Positions 54,307-63,295 of a DNA stretch of 64,000 nt are shown one piece after another. This DNA comes from UBA10649 sp963700255 (lineage in GTDB: Bacteria; Actinomycetota; Actinomycetes; S36-B12). The DNA is taken from contig CAVOWW010000031.1 of NCBI GenBank assembly GCA_963700255.1, forward strand, positions 93,314 through 157,313, written 5' to 3'. Position numbers and translations under genes: made by a program. How positions within the stretch are numbered: the first letter of the stretch is position 1; each line of letters begins with the position of its first letter. The notes beneath the pieces are model-generated. The model did no database searches and was not told the origin of the DNA. It saw only the letters and a program-made list of their open reading frames with translations.

Positions 54307-55385
54307 GCGGGCTCAGTGCGAGCATCACGGCGCGCCGCGATGAGTTCGTCCTCGACGTCGACCTCCACGCGGATCCTGGCCGCATCACGGCGATCCTCGG
54401 TCCGAACGGGTCCGGGAAGACGACCCTGCTCAACGCCCTCGCAGGCCTTCGACCGATCGATCACGGTCGCATCTCGATCGGGGACGACGTGGTGGACGAC
54501 GGCGTCCGGTGCGTGCCCCCCGAGGATCGGCGCGTGGGTGTGGTGTTCCAGGACTTCCTCCTGTTCCCGCACCTGAGCGTCCGCGACAACGTCGCGTTCG
54601 GTCCGCGCAGCCGGGGGATGACCGACCCGGGCCGACGCGCCGCCGAGTGGCTCGACCGTCTCGGCGTGGGCGATCTCGCCGCGCGCCGCCCGGCGTCGCT
54701 GTCCGGCGGGCAGGCCCAGCGGGTCGCCATGGCACGCGCCCTGGCGGTGGAGCCCGAGCTGCTCCTGCTGGACGAGCCGCTCGCGGCCCTCGACGTGGCC
54801 ACCCGCCTCGAGGTTCGCCGAGAGCTGCGCCTGCACCTCAGCACCTTCGTCGGGGTGACGCTGATGGTCACGCACGACCCGCTCGATGCGGTGGTCCTTG
54901 CCGACGACATCGTCGTGCTCGAGGACGGACGCATCACCCAGCGAGGGTCGGTGGACGAGGTCTCACGGCGCCCGGGCTCCCCCTACGCCGCCGCGCTGAT
55001 GGGCGCGAACCTGCTGCACGGCTCGGCGACCGCGGGAATCGTCGACGCTGTCGGAGGTGGGTCCGTCGCGATCGCCGATCGTGCCCTGACGGGCGACGTC
55101 GTGATCGTCATCCGACCCGAGGCCATCTCGTTGCACTCGCGCCACCCCGAAGGCAGCCCTCGCAACGTGTGGCCGGTGACGGTTCGCGAGCTGGAGCCAC
55201 GGATGGACCGGACCCTCGTCCACATGAGCGGGCCGCCGGACCTCGTCGCCGCGGTGACGCCCGGGGTGATCGCCGAGCTGGACATCCGGCCGGGTGCCCA
55301 CCTGTGGGCGAGCGCGAAGGCGCTCGACCTCGACGCGTACGCCCGCCCGACGGCTCCGCCGGCAGGGTCGTCGGCACCTGACTAG
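54303..55385 (+). CDS. modC: Molybdate ABC transporter ATP-binding protein
   Basis: ATPase of 360 residues. Walker A is ILGPNGSGKTTLLNALAGL (33-40), the signature LSGGQAQRVAMARAL and Walker B ELLLLDEPLAALD. The switch His is in MVTHDPLDAV. A C-terminal domain with a TOBE-like/OB fold (about residues 255-350, VVIVIRPEAISLHSRH … VIAELDIRPGAHLWASAKALDLDAY) is usual for ModC. Its TAG stop (55383-55385) is the first half of the ung -10 hexamer. Confidence 0.94.
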   Translation: MSGLSASITARRDEFVLDVDLHADPGRITAILGPNGSGKTTLLNALAGLRPIDHGRISIGDDVVDDGVRCVPPEDRRVGVVFQDFLLFPHLSVRDNVAFGPRSRGMTDPGRRAAEWLDRLGVGDLAARRPASLSGGQAQRVAMARALAVEPELLLLDEPLAALDVATRLEVRRELRLHLSTFVGVTLMVTHDPLDAVVLADDIVVLEDGRITQRGSVDEVSRRPGSPYAAALMGANLLHGSATAGIVDAVGGGSVAIADRALTGDVVIVIRPEAISLHSRHPEGSPRNVWPVTVRELEPRMDRTLVHMSGPPDLVAAVTPGVIAELDIRPGAHLWASAKALDLDAYARPTAPPAGSSAPD

Positions 55386-55394
55386 GGTCGCGAC

Positions 55395-56069
55395 GTGCCC
55401 ACACCCATCACCGAGCTCGTCCACCCGACGTGGGCGCCCGCGCTCGCACCGCTCCAGGACGTGTTCACCGGCATCGGCGATTTCCTCCGGGCGGAGGTCG
55501 CTGCGGGCCGCCCGTGGGCGCCGGCCGGGACGAACATCCTGCGCGCGTTCCAGCAGCCGCTGGAGGACGTGCGCGTCCTGATCGTGGGGCAGGACCCCTA
55601 CCCGACCCCTGGCCATGCGGTCGGCCTCTCGTTCTCCGTGGCCCCCGACGTGCGCCCGCTGCCGCGCAGCCTGCAGAACATCTTCCGCGAGCTGCACGAC
55701 GATCTCGGCATCCCGGCGCCCCGCACCGGAGATCTCACCCCGTGGACCGAGAACGGCGTGATGCTGCTCAATCGGGTGCTGACCGTGCGGCTCGGCGAGC
55801 CGGGCAGCCACCGCGGCATCGGCTGGGAGGCGATCACGGCCGCAGCGATCTCGGCCCTAGTCGACCGTCTGGACCAGCCGCTCGTGGCCATCCTGTGGGG
55901 TCGGGACGCCCAGTCCCTCGAGCCGGATCTGCCGGACGTGCCGGTGATCGTGTCCGCGCATCCCAGCCCGATGTCGGCCGACCGCGGGTTCTTCGGGTCG
56001 CGCCCGTTCAGCCGCGCCAACGAGCTGCTCGACGAGCTCGGCGCGGATCCCGTCGACTGGTCGCTCTAG
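55395..56069 (+). CDS. ung: Uracil-DNA glycosylase
   Basis: Family 1 uracil-DNA glycosylase of 224 residues that excises uracil from DNA. The water-activating motif is LIVGQDPYPTPGHAVGLSFSV, the uracil pocket PRSLQNIFRELHDDLG and LLNRVLTVR, and the leucine-loop region is VIVSAHPSPMSADRGFFGSRPFSRAN (HPSP motif). GTG 55395 lies exactly 6 nt after TAGGGT (55383-55388), which contains the modC stop. It can therefore be expressed alone from a leaderless promoter or as read-through from modABC. Confidence 0.97.
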   Translation: MPTPITELVHPTWAPALAPLQDVFTGIGDFLRAEVAAGRPWAPAGTNILRAFQQPLEDVRVLIVGQDPYPTPGHAVGLSFSVAPDVRPLPRSLQNIFRELHDDLGIPAPRTGDLTPWTENGVMLLNRVLTVRLGEPGSHRGIGWEAITAAAISALVDRLDQPLVAILWGRDAQSLEPDLPDVPVIVSAHPSPMSADRGFFGSRPFSRANELLDELGADPVDWSL

Positions 56070-56072
56070 CGG

Positions 56073-56411
56073 TCAGGGCTCGAGCAGCTCGCGCCGGACC
56101 AGGTCCTTGTGGACCGCGGCCTCGGCGAAGAACGATGCGAACGGGATGGTGCCGGCGATCAGGATGCCCAGCGTCTTCGGGACGCTGTAGCGAACCCGGA
56201 ACGCCAGGTCCACACCCACCACCAGGTACAGCACGTAGAGCCAGCCGTGCGCCATCCACAGCAGGCGGTAGAGCTCGGGCTTGGACTCGGTGTTCGCGTA
56301 GTCCAGGAACCCGTAGCCCACGACAAGCCAGATCGTGAGGGCAGCCAGGACGACACCCGTCACCCAGGCCATGACCCGGTAGCGGAGGAAAGCGCCGCGC
56401 ATCCCGCTCAC
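56073..56411 (-). CDS. DUF3817 family membrane protein
   Basis: Actinobacterial membrane protein of 112 residues with three helices. RYRVMAWVTGVVLAALTIWLVVGYG, KPELYRLLWMAHGWLYVLYLVVGVDLAF and KTLGILIAGTIPFASFFAEAAVHK are the usual DUF3817 pieces. Function unknown. GTG 56411 is favoured because GGGGG stands 6 nt ahead and it overlaps the PfkB stop (GTGA); ATG 56417 and ATG 56402 are alternatives. It converges on ung with 3 nt between. Confidence 0.85.
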   Translation of the reverse strand: MSGMRGAFLRYRVMAWVTGVVLAALTIWLVVGYGFLDYANTESKPELYRLLWMAHGWLYVLYLVVGVDLAFRVRYSVPKTLGILIAGTIPFASFFAEAAVHKDLVRRELLEP

Positions 56412-57340
56412 GCCCATCCCCCGGGCACGTCGGCGGCGTGCGGCGGGTCCGCGCCGGGCCGCTGGCAGGTGATGCCGGCCACGGCGATGCCGAAGCGGGC
56501 GGCGGCCGCCACCTTGTCGACGTCGACGAGGTCGGCACGCCCGAGTCCCTCGTGCATCCACCACGCGAGGAAGCCGCCGCTGAACGAGTCGCCCGCCCCC
56601 ACGGTGTCCACGACGGGGACCCGCGGCACGTCGAGGACGATGTCGACCGCCGGGTCCCGCCGGCCGGACGTGATGACGTGCACGGCGTTCGCCCCGTCCG
56701 TGAACAGGACCAGGGAGTCCGACTCCGCGGCGAGCTGCATGGCAGCGGGCAGCGCACTGGTCCCGGGATACATGTACTCGAGGTCGTCACCGCTGACCTT
56801 CACGATGTCGGCTCGTCCGACCACCGCGTCGAGGGAGGCGCGGAACAGCTCCATCCGGTCGACGCTCGGACGGCAGTTCGGGTCGATCATGACGATCTGG
56901 TCGTCCGTGGCGGCACGCACGACGGCGATGAGGGCGTCGGCGAGCGGCCGCATGACGAGCGCGAGGGTGCCGGCGTGGATGGCCCGCGCGTCCGCATCCA
57001 CATGGGCCAGTGCCATCTCGGGGGTCACTGTCGCCGCCGAGGTCCCGTCGAGGAGGAACCGATAGCTGGCCGCCCCGGACTCGTCGATCTGTGCGATGGC
57101 GAGGGTGGTCGGCTCGGGCACCTGGGCGCCCAGGCCGAGTCGCACGCCGTCCTCGTCCAGCAGGCGCATGATGCGCGATCCGAACGGGTCCGTCGACACG
57201 CCGCCGAGGAAAGTCGACGGGACGCCGAGGCGGGCGACGGTGCGCGCGGTGTTCAGGGGGCCGCCGCCGACGACGGAGGTGACCTCTCCCTGCGCGTCGA
57301 CGATGATGTCGACGAGGGCCTCGCCGATGACGGTGATCAC
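56408..57340 (-). CDS. PfkB family carbohydrate kinase
   Basis: Sugar kinase of about 310 residues (ribokinase/fructokinase family). The N-terminal glycine motif GGGPLNTARTVARLG binds the sugar and the C-terminal VVDTVGAGDSFSGGFLAWWM holds the ATP/anion hole and catalytic Asp. TFLGGVSTDPFGSRI and FTDGANAVHVI agree with fructokinase-like members; substrate not fixed. GTG 57340 is chosen since TAGCCT ends 8 nt before it and it yields VITVIGEALVDI, the family start; the upstream TTG 57349 overlaps the -10. Confidence 0.93.
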   Translation of the reverse strand: MITVIGEALVDIIVDAQGEVTSVVGGGPLNTARTVARLGVPSTFLGGVSTDPFGSRIMRLLDEDGVRLGLGAQVPEPTTLAIAQIDESGAASYRFLLDGTSAATVTPEMALAHVDADARAIHAGTLALVMRPLADALIAVVRAATDDQIVMIDPNCRPSVDRMELFRASLDAVVGRADIVKVSGDDLEYMYPGTSALPAAMQLAAESDSLVLFTDGANAVHVITSGRRDPAVDIVLDVPRVPVVDTVGAGDSFSGGFLAWWMHEGLGRADLVDVDKVAAAARFGIAVAGITCQRPGADPPHAADVPGGWA

Positions 57341-57394
57341 GAGAGGCAAGGCTAGTCGACGGCTCCGGAAGCGGCTCGTCCGAGCGTCGCGACC

Positions 57395-58148
57395 TCAGCG
57401 CGCGGTGACGACCGGCTCGTCGTCGACGCGATGCGACTCGACCCACAGCCAGCGCAGGTAGACCGCGACGCCGAACCCGGCGAAGATCCACCACTGGAAC
57501 GCGTAGAAGAAGTTCTGCAGCGGGAACGGCACATCCGCGGTCTGGACGGTCGGCGGCACCGGGATCGGCGCCGGGGACGACGTCGGCTCCTCGTCCGCGA
57601 GGACGACGAAACCAGGCAGGACGGTGGCCTGCCACTGCTCAGCGAGCCGGGCATGGGCGATGGACACGGCGGTCCCGGGTTCGGTCACGGCGTCGGCGTA
57701 GAACGTCTCGTCCGGGTGGAGGATCCCGGCCACGGTGACCTCGCCTGAGGGCGGCTCGACACCCGGGCTCGGCGCCATCGGGCAGCCACCCGCGCAGCAC
57801 GGCGGCGACCGTGCCGTCGCCGAGGTCGACGCCGTCCACCACCCACACGCCCGGCGTCCCGTCGAGCTCCCGGCTCGTCACGAGGGTCTGCATCCCGGCG
57901 GCGTACTCGCCGGTCACGGTCACCGGGCGGCCGATGCCCTCGCGCGGGCAGCTCCGTGCGGGAGCCGCGTCCAGGCCTGCGAAGACGTCCTGCACGGGGA
58001 TCGGCTGTGCGACAGCCGCCCGCTCGGCGGCGAGGATCGACTGGGTGCGGTCCCACTGCCACCGCCCGAGCAGCACGGCACCCGCGATCAGCAGGAGAAG
58101 GACGAGCGCGGCCACCAGCCAGCGCGGCGTCAGCGCCAGGCGAAGCAT
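57395..58148 (-). CDS. SURF1 family cytochrome oxidase assembly protein (frameshifted)
   Basis: SURF1-like protein of about 250 residues, with an N-terminal and a C-terminal membrane helix around an extracytoplasmic domain; it helps insert heme into aa3-type cytochrome oxidase. The first part has WLVAALVLLLLIAGAVLLGRWQWDR and VTVTGEY then LRGWLP. A frame break near 57776-57785 leads to APSPGVEPPSGEVTVAGILHPDE, LPGFVVLADEEPTS and the C-terminal FPLQNFFYAFQWWIFAGFGVAVYLRWLW in the other frame, ending at 57395. ATG 58148 has only a weak ribosome site. Confidence 0.87.
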
Positions 58149-58152
58149 CGCC

Positions 58153-58444
58153 CTACCGCGCGACGTCGTCCGGGTCGGCTGCCTCGCCCCGCTCGACGGC
58201 CTCCCGGGTGAATGACGCGGTCCCGTGCCTGCTCGCGGTCGTCCGGACCGTCGGGGAGCGAGGGGTCGATCTTCTTCATCTGCTTCGACATCGACCGCCA
58301 CAGGAAGTACATCGCGACCAGGAGGACGAGGACGAAGAGCCCCGCGATCGGCAGGGCGTTGTCGATGAGCGACTCGCGCGAGTCGGGGTCGACGTCCTCG
58401 GCCACGACTGCGGCGGTGGCGAGGGCCTGGGTGACGGTGATCAT
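58153..58444 (-). CDS. Small single-helix membrane protein (frameshifted at the end)
   Basis: Protein of about 97 residues. One membrane helix (LPIAGLFVLVLLVAMYFLW) is followed by a cytoplasmic charged tail with SKQMKKIDPSLPDGPDDR. As read, the C-terminus turns into an Arg/Gly-rich run to 58130, but a one-base break near 58205-58212 gives REAVERGEAADPDDVAR and TAG at 58153, which is far more natural for actinobacterial proteins at this place beside mca. ATG 58444 overlaps the mca stop (ATGA), so it is coupled to mca. Function unknown. Confidence 0.65.
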
Positions 58445-59319
58445 CGTGCGTCCTCTCGGATGCCGGCGAACAGGTCGTCCTCCGGCAGGTTCGTGTCGAC
58501 GAGCGAGCGGGCGAGCTGGAAGTCCTCGGTCGGCCACACCTCACGCTGGAACTGCAGGGGCACGGCGAACCAGAGCCCGTCGGGGTCGATCTGCGTGCGG
58601 TGCTCGATGAGCGCACGGTCGCGCACCTCGAACCAGTCGGACGCGTCGATGCGCGTGGTGATCCGGTCCGCGTCGTCGGGCCGGTCCTCCCAGTTCTTCA
58701 GCCAGTCGTGGTACGGCGAGTCCAGGTCGGCGTCGATCATCGCCAGGTGGAGAGCCTCGACTCGAGCCTTCGTGAACTGCTGGTTGTAGTAGACCTTCTG
58801 GACGACCCAGGCATCGCCACCGACCCCGGGGAACCGCTGGGGATCGGCAGCGGCGTCGATCGCCGCCATGGTCGTCTCATGCGTGCGGATGTGGTCCGGG
58901 TGCGGATAGCCGCCGTTCTCGTCATAGGTGGTCACGACCTGCGGACGGAACTCGCGGATCAGCCGTACCAGCGGCTCGATCGTGTCCTCGACGGCCAGGT
59001 CGGCGAAGCAGCCCGTCGGGAGCGGCGGCAGCGGGTCGCCCTCGGGGTAGCCCGAGTCCTCGAAGCCCAGCCATGCATGATGCACCCCCAGCACGGCGGC
59101 GGCGGCCGCCATCTCGTCCCGCCGGACGGCCAGCAGGCCACGCTCGTCGACCGCCGCCTGGGCGGTCGCGTTGAGCACGTCTCCACGCTCCCCGCCGGTG
59201 CAGGTGACCACCATCACGTCCACGCCCTCGGCCACGTACTTGGCCATCGTCGCCGCGCCCTTGCTGGACTCGTCATCAGGGTGGGCGTGCACCGCCATGA
59301 GGCGAAGGGGGGACGTCAC
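58441..59319 (-). CDS. mca: Mycothiol S-conjugate amidase
   Basis: Zinc amidase of 292 residues that cleaves mycothiol S-conjugates to a mercapturic acid and GlcN-Ins in detoxification, specific to actinobacteria. The zinc motif VHAHPDDES (11-19) and the third ligand in GYPHPDHIRTHE are intact, with CTGGERGDVLN between. KVYYNQQFTKARVEALH and the C-terminal EVWPTEDFQLARS fit Mca rather than MshB. GTG 59319 gives the family start, TSPLRLMAVHA. Its GACACT -10 candidate overlaps the TAGTGT of the divergent DUF4307 gene. Confidence 0.95.
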   Translation of the reverse strand: MTSPLRLMAVHAHPDDESSKGAATMAKYVAEGVDVMVVTCTGGERGDVLNATAQAAVDERGLLAVRRDEMAAAAAVLGVHHAWLGFEDSGYPEGDPLPPLPTGCFADLAVEDTIEPLVRLIREFRPQVVTTYDENGGYPHPDHIRTHETTMAAIDAAADPQRFPGVGGDAWVVQKVYYNQQFTKARVEALHLAMIDADLDSPYHDWLKNWEDRPDDADRITTRIDASDWFEVRDRALIEHRTQIDPDGLWFAVPLQFQREVWPTEDFQLARSLVDTNLPEDDLFAGIREDAR

Positions 59320-59338
59320 GGGGACTAGTGTCCACCAC

Positions 59339-59803
59339 GTGCCCACACCGTTCACCCGGGACCAGCTCAGCCCGGCGATGCAGGAGCGCTACGGGCTCAC
59401 CAAGAAGCCCCTCGGCCGCAGGATCGCGGTCACGCTCATCCTCGTCGCGTTCGTCGGCTCCCTCGTCTTCGTGACCTTCGGCCTGACCGGCAATCCGGTC
59501 CAGTCGCGCCTCATCGCCTGGGACGACGTCGCTGCCGATCGGGTCGACATGACGATCCAGGTCCGCCGCCCGGAGACGGACGACGTCACCTGCGTCCTGC
59601 GGGCCCAGGACGTCAACCGCATCGACGTCGGGTACGCCGAGGTGGCCATTCCCGCGGGCGAGCCCCAGGTGCTCCTCGACTACTCCTTGCGCACCATCGC
59701 CCCCGCCTACACGGCCGAGCTGCTCGGCTGCGCCGTGGGCGGGCCGCCGTCGGTGCCTCCGCCCCAGTTCCCGCCGGGCGTCGTCCCGCCGGCCCAGCCC
59801 TGA
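59339..59803 (+). CDS. DUF4307 family membrane protein
   Basis: Actinobacterial DUF4307 protein of 154 residues. Cytoplasmic N-terminus with MQERYGLTKKPLGRR, one membrane helix (IAVTLILVAFVGSLVFVTF), then an extracytoplasmic beta domain with CVLRAQDVNRIDVGYAEVAIP and a Pro-rich end. It is a regular neighbour of mca. GTG 59339 lies 7 nt after TAGTGT (59326-59331). Only 19 bp separate its start codon from that of mca, so the two promoters must overlap. Confidence 0.88.
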   Translation: MPTPFTRDQLSPAMQERYGLTKKPLGRRIAVTLILVAFVGSLVFVTFGLTGNPVQSRLIAWDDVAADRVDMTIQVRRPETDDVTCVLRAQDVNRIDVGYAEVAIPAGEPQVLLDYSLRTIAPAYTAELLGCAVGGPPSVPPPQFPPGVVPPAQP

Positions 59804-59893
59804 CTCAGCCCCTCCGCACTCGACTGAAGGGGGGAAGGTTCGCCCGTGGCTGATCCCCTCGCGCATGCACCGGGTTGGACGTAGCGTCAGCCC

Positions 59894-61321
59894 GTGACCT
59901 CCCTCGCCCCGCCCGTCCCCGCCCACCTGCCCGCCGACCTGGGCACCCTGCGCGCCTCGGGCTACGAGGCACGTCCGGTCAAGGCGGAGATCCGCGCGAA
60001 CCTCATCGACCGGCTGCGCTCGAAGCAGCCGGCCTTCCCCGGCATCGTCGGCTTCGAGGACACCGTCGGCCCGCAGCTGGAGCGGGCGCTCCTCGCCGGC
60101 CACGACGTCGTGCTCCTCGGCGAGCGCGGCCAGGGCAAGACCCGGCTCATCCGCTCGCTCACGGCCCTGCTCGACGAGTGGGTTCCCGTCGTCGAGGGGT
60201 GCGAGATCAACGACGACCCGACCGCACCCATCTGCGCGCGCTGCCGCCGCCTGGCCGGCGAGCTGGGCGACCTGCTGCCGGTGGGCTGGCGTCATCGCAG
60301 CGAGCGCTTCGGCGAGAAGCTCGCCACTCCCGACACGTCGGTGGGCGACCTCGTGGGCGACGTCGACCCAGTCAAGGTCGCCGAGGGCCGCAGCCTCGGC
60401 GACAGCGAGACGATCCACTACGGCCTGGTGCCGCGCACCAACCGCGGCATCTTCGCCATCAACGAGCTGCCCGACCTGGCCGAGCGGATCCAGGTCGCCC
60501 TGCTCAACGTGCTCGAGGAGCGCGACATCCAGGTCCGCGGCTACCAGCTCCGGCTGCCGCTCGACCTGCTCGTGGTGGCGAGCGCGAACCCCGAGGACTA
60601 CACCAACCGCGGGCGGATCATCACGCCGCTGAAGGACCGGTTCGGTGCCGAGATCCGCACCCACTACCCCGTCAGCCTCGAGGCGGAGACCGAGCTGATC
60701 CTGCAGGAGGCCAACATCGATGCCGTCGTCCCGCGGCACCTCCTCGATGTCGTCGCCCGCTTCACTCGCGAGGTGCGGGAGTCGCCGGCAGTCGACCAGC
60801 GCAGCGGCGTCTCCGCCCGCTTCGCCATCGCCTGCGTCGAGGCGCTCTCGGGCGCGGCCGTCCGGCGGGCCGCCATCGCCGGCGACGACGACCCGGTCGC
60901 CCGCATCGGCGACCTCGCGGGAGTGGTGCCGACGTTGAGGGGCAAGGTCGAGTTCGACGTCAGCGAGGAGGGCCAGGAGGAGGAGACACTGCAGCTGCTC
61001 GCCCGCCGGGCGACGGCGGACGCCTGGCGCGCGCACCTCGGAGGTGGCGACGTGCGGCCCGTGCTGACCGGGCTCGTCGAGTGGTTCGACGGGGGCAACT
61101 CCCTCCTCGCGGGCGACGCCGTCCCCGCCGCGACGATGCTCGACGAGCTTGGGCCGCTCGAGGGCCTCGGCCGACTTGTCGGCACTCTCGAGCCCGGGAT
61201 GGCCGAGTCCCCTGGCCTCGTGGCTGCCTGCGTCGAGTTCGCGGTCGAGGGGCTGTGGCTCACCCGGCGGATCGACAAGGACTCCATCGGCGGCGTGAGC
61301 CGCTACGGATCGGGCTCATGA
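59894..61321 (+). CDS. AAA+ ATPase of the magnesium-chelatase (ChlI/BchI) type
   Basis: AAA+ protein of 475 residues. Walker A is LLGERGQGKTRLIRSL and the Walker B-like segment FAINELPDLAERIQVALLNVLEERDIQVRGYQLRL; the sensor 1 region is ASANPEDYTNRGRIITPLKDRFG. The arrangement matches magnesium-chelatase subunit I/MoxR-like ATPases, though no tetrapyrrole genes are nearby. Its VWA partner follows 16 nt downstream, so the two probably form a chelatase- or MoxR-like remodelling machine. GTG 59894 lies exactly 6 nt after TAGCGT. Confidence 0.92.
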   Translation: MTSLAPPVPAHLPADLGTLRASGYEARPVKAEIRANLIDRLRSKQPAFPGIVGFEDTVGPQLERALLAGHDVVLLGERGQGKTRLIRSLTALLDEWVPVVEGCEINDDPTAPICARCRRLAGELGDLLPVGWRHRSERFGEKLATPDTSVGDLVGDVDPVKVAEGRSLGDSETIHYGLVPRTNRGIFAINELPDLAERIQVALLNVLEERDIQVRGYQLRLPLDLLVVASANPEDYTNRGRIITPLKDRFGAEIRTHYPVSLEAETELILQEANIDAVVPRHLLDVVARFTREVRESPAVDQRSGVSARFAIACVEALSGAAVRRAAIAGDDDPVARIGDLAGVVPTLRGKVEFDVSEEGQEEETLQLLARRATADAWRAHLGGGDVRPVLTGLVEWFDGGNSLLAGDAVPAATMLDELGPLEGLGRLVGTLEPGMAESPGLVAACVEFAVEGLWLTRRIDKDSIGGVSRYGSGS

Positions 61322-61337
61322 CCCCGGCGGCGCCGGC

Positions 61338-63284
61338 GTGACCGGCTACCGGTACGGCGCGTTCCACGGCGGACCCGACCCGCTCGCCGCGCCGCCCGAT
61401 GCCGGCTCGGGCGTGGACGACATCGCGCAGCGGATCCTCGGTGGCCAGTCGCTCTCCGAGGCGCTGCGCGACCTCATGCGCGAGGGCACCCAGGGACGTC
61501 AGGGCCTGCAGGACATGGCGCAGCGCATCCGCGAGCGCCGACGCCAGCTCGAGCAGTCGGGCCGGATGGACGGCCTCCTCGAGGACCTCCGCGACCTGCT
61601 CGACACCGCGCTCGAGGCCGAGCGGGCCGCACTGTTCCCCGACCCGTCCGACGACGCCCGGTTCCGCGAGGCCCTGCTCGACAACGTTCCCGACGACATC
61701 GGCCGGGCCGTCCGCGAGCTCTCCTCGTACGACTGGCGGTCCGATGAGGCACGGGCCGCGTTCGACCAGATCCGCGAGCGGCTCCAGCGGGACGTCGTCG
61801 ACCAGCAGTTCCGCGACCTCACCCACGGCATCGACAGCATGTCGTCGCCCGAGAGCCGCCAGGCCCTCAAGGAGATGATGGCCGACCTCAACCAGCTGCT
61901 CGACAAGCACCAGCGTGGCGAGGACGTCACCGACGACTACCGCGACTTCATCGACAAGCACCGGGACTTCTTCCCCGACGCCCCCGAGACCATCGATGAG
62001 TTCATCGACGACCTCGCCCGCCGGTCCGCCGCGATGCAGCGGATGCTGGACTCGATGAGCCCGGAGCAGCGAGCCGAGCTCCAGTCGGCGATGGAGCAGG
62101 CGCTGGAGGACCTCGACCTGCAGTCCGAGATGGCGACCCTGCAGCAGAACCTGCGGAACCTCCGACCCGAGTTCGGCGGCGGTGGCCGCGCGTCCATGGA
62201 CGGCGAGCGTCGCATCGGCCTGCCCGAGGCCACGGACGCACTGGCGGAGCTCGCCGATCTCGAGGGTCTCGCCGATGCCCTGGGCGACGGCTTCGCCCGC
62301 GCCGACCTCGACGACATCGACGAGGAGGCGGTCGAACGCGCCCTCGGACGCCAGGCCCGCGATGACCTCGAGGCCCTGCGGACGCTTCAGCGCGAGCTGG
62401 AGCGGCAGGGCTACCTGGTCAGCGGCAGCGACGGACTCGAGCTGACGCCCAAGGCGATCCGGCGGATCGGACGATCCGCCCTCCGCGCCGTCTTCGACTC
62501 CCTCGACGGGAGCACTCGCGGCACGCACGAGATCCGGCGGTCGGGTGCGGCGGGCGAGCTCACCGGCACCACGCGCGCGTGGGCCTTCGGCGACGAGCAG
62601 CCCGTGGACGTGGTGCGCACCCTGCGCAACGCGGTGTCACGACGCATCATCGCGGGATCCGACGAGACGCGTCTCTCCGCCGACGACTTCGAGGTGCACG
62701 AGACCGAGACGATGACCCGGGCCGCCGTCGCCCTGCTCATCGACCAGTCCTTCTCCATGGTCGTCAACGACACCTGGCGCGAGGCGAAGACCATGGCGTT
62801 GGCCCTGCACACGCTCGCGTCCACCGCCTACCCGCTCGACGCACTGGAGATCATCTCGTTCGCGAACGTGGCTCGCGTGGTCCGTCCGCACGAGCTGCCG
62901 AACCTCGAGGCCAGCTACATCCAGGGCACGAACCTGCAGCACGCGCTGCTGCTCGCCGGTCAGTTCCTCGATCGCCACCCGGGCTCCCAGCGGATCGTCA
63001 TGGTCGTCACCGACGGCGAGCCGACGGCGCACCTGCTCCCGAGCGGCGAGGGCTGGTTCACCTGGCCGCCGTCGCCGGAGACGATCAGCGAGACAGTGGC
63101 GCAGGTCGACCGCATGACCCGACGCCGCGTGCCGATCTCGTGGTTCCGCCTGGGCGACGACCCCGGGCTGGCGCGCTTCCTCGACGGAATGGCACGGCGC
63201 AACGGCGGACGCGTGCTCGCCGTCTCCGGCGACCGACTGGGCGACTACGTGGTCACCGACTACGTGCGCGCGCGACGCGGGTAG
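61338..63284 (+). CDS. VWA domain protein, partner of the AAA+ ATPase
   Basis: Protein of 648 residues. The first 430 are largely helical and charged, with many Leu/Glu/Asp heptad stretches. The C-terminal 190 residues form a von Willebrand A domain with an intact metal-ion site: ALLIDQSFSMVVND (DxSxS near residue 468), GTNLQHALLLAG and VVTDGEPTAHL. It is the CobT/ChlD-like partner of the AAA+ gene. The start is GTG 61338. Its TAG stop (63282-63284) is the first half of the greA -10. Confidence 0.88.
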   Translation: MTGYRYGAFHGGPDPLAAPPDAGSGVDDIAQRILGGQSLSEALRDLMREGTQGRQGLQDMAQRIRERRRQLEQSGRMDGLLEDLRDLLDTALEAERAALFPDPSDDARFREALLDNVPDDIGRAVRELSSYDWRSDEARAAFDQIRERLQRDVVDQQFRDLTHGIDSMSSPESRQALKEMMADLNQLLDKHQRGEDVTDDYRDFIDKHRDFFPDAPETIDEFIDDLARRSAAMQRMLDSMSPEQRAELQSAMEQALEDLDLQSEMATLQQNLRNLRPEFGGGGRASMDGERRIGLPEATDALAELADLEGLADALGDGFARADLDDIDEEAVERALGRQARDDLEALRTLQRELERQGYLVSGSDGLELTPKAIRRIGRSALRAVFDSLDGSTRGTHEIRRSGAAGELTGTTRAWAFGDEQPVDVVRTLRNAVSRRIIAGSDETRLSADDFEVHETETMTRAAVALLIDQSFSMVVNDTWREAKTMALALHTLASTAYPLDALEIISFANVARVVRPHELPNLEASYIQGTNLQHALLLAGQFLDRHPGSQRIVMVVTDGEPTAHLLPSGEGWFTWPPSPETISETVAQVDRMTRRRVPISWFRLGDDPGLARFLDGMARRNGGRVLAVSGDRLGDYVVTDYVRARRG

Positions 63285-63295
63285 CCTTTCCCCTC

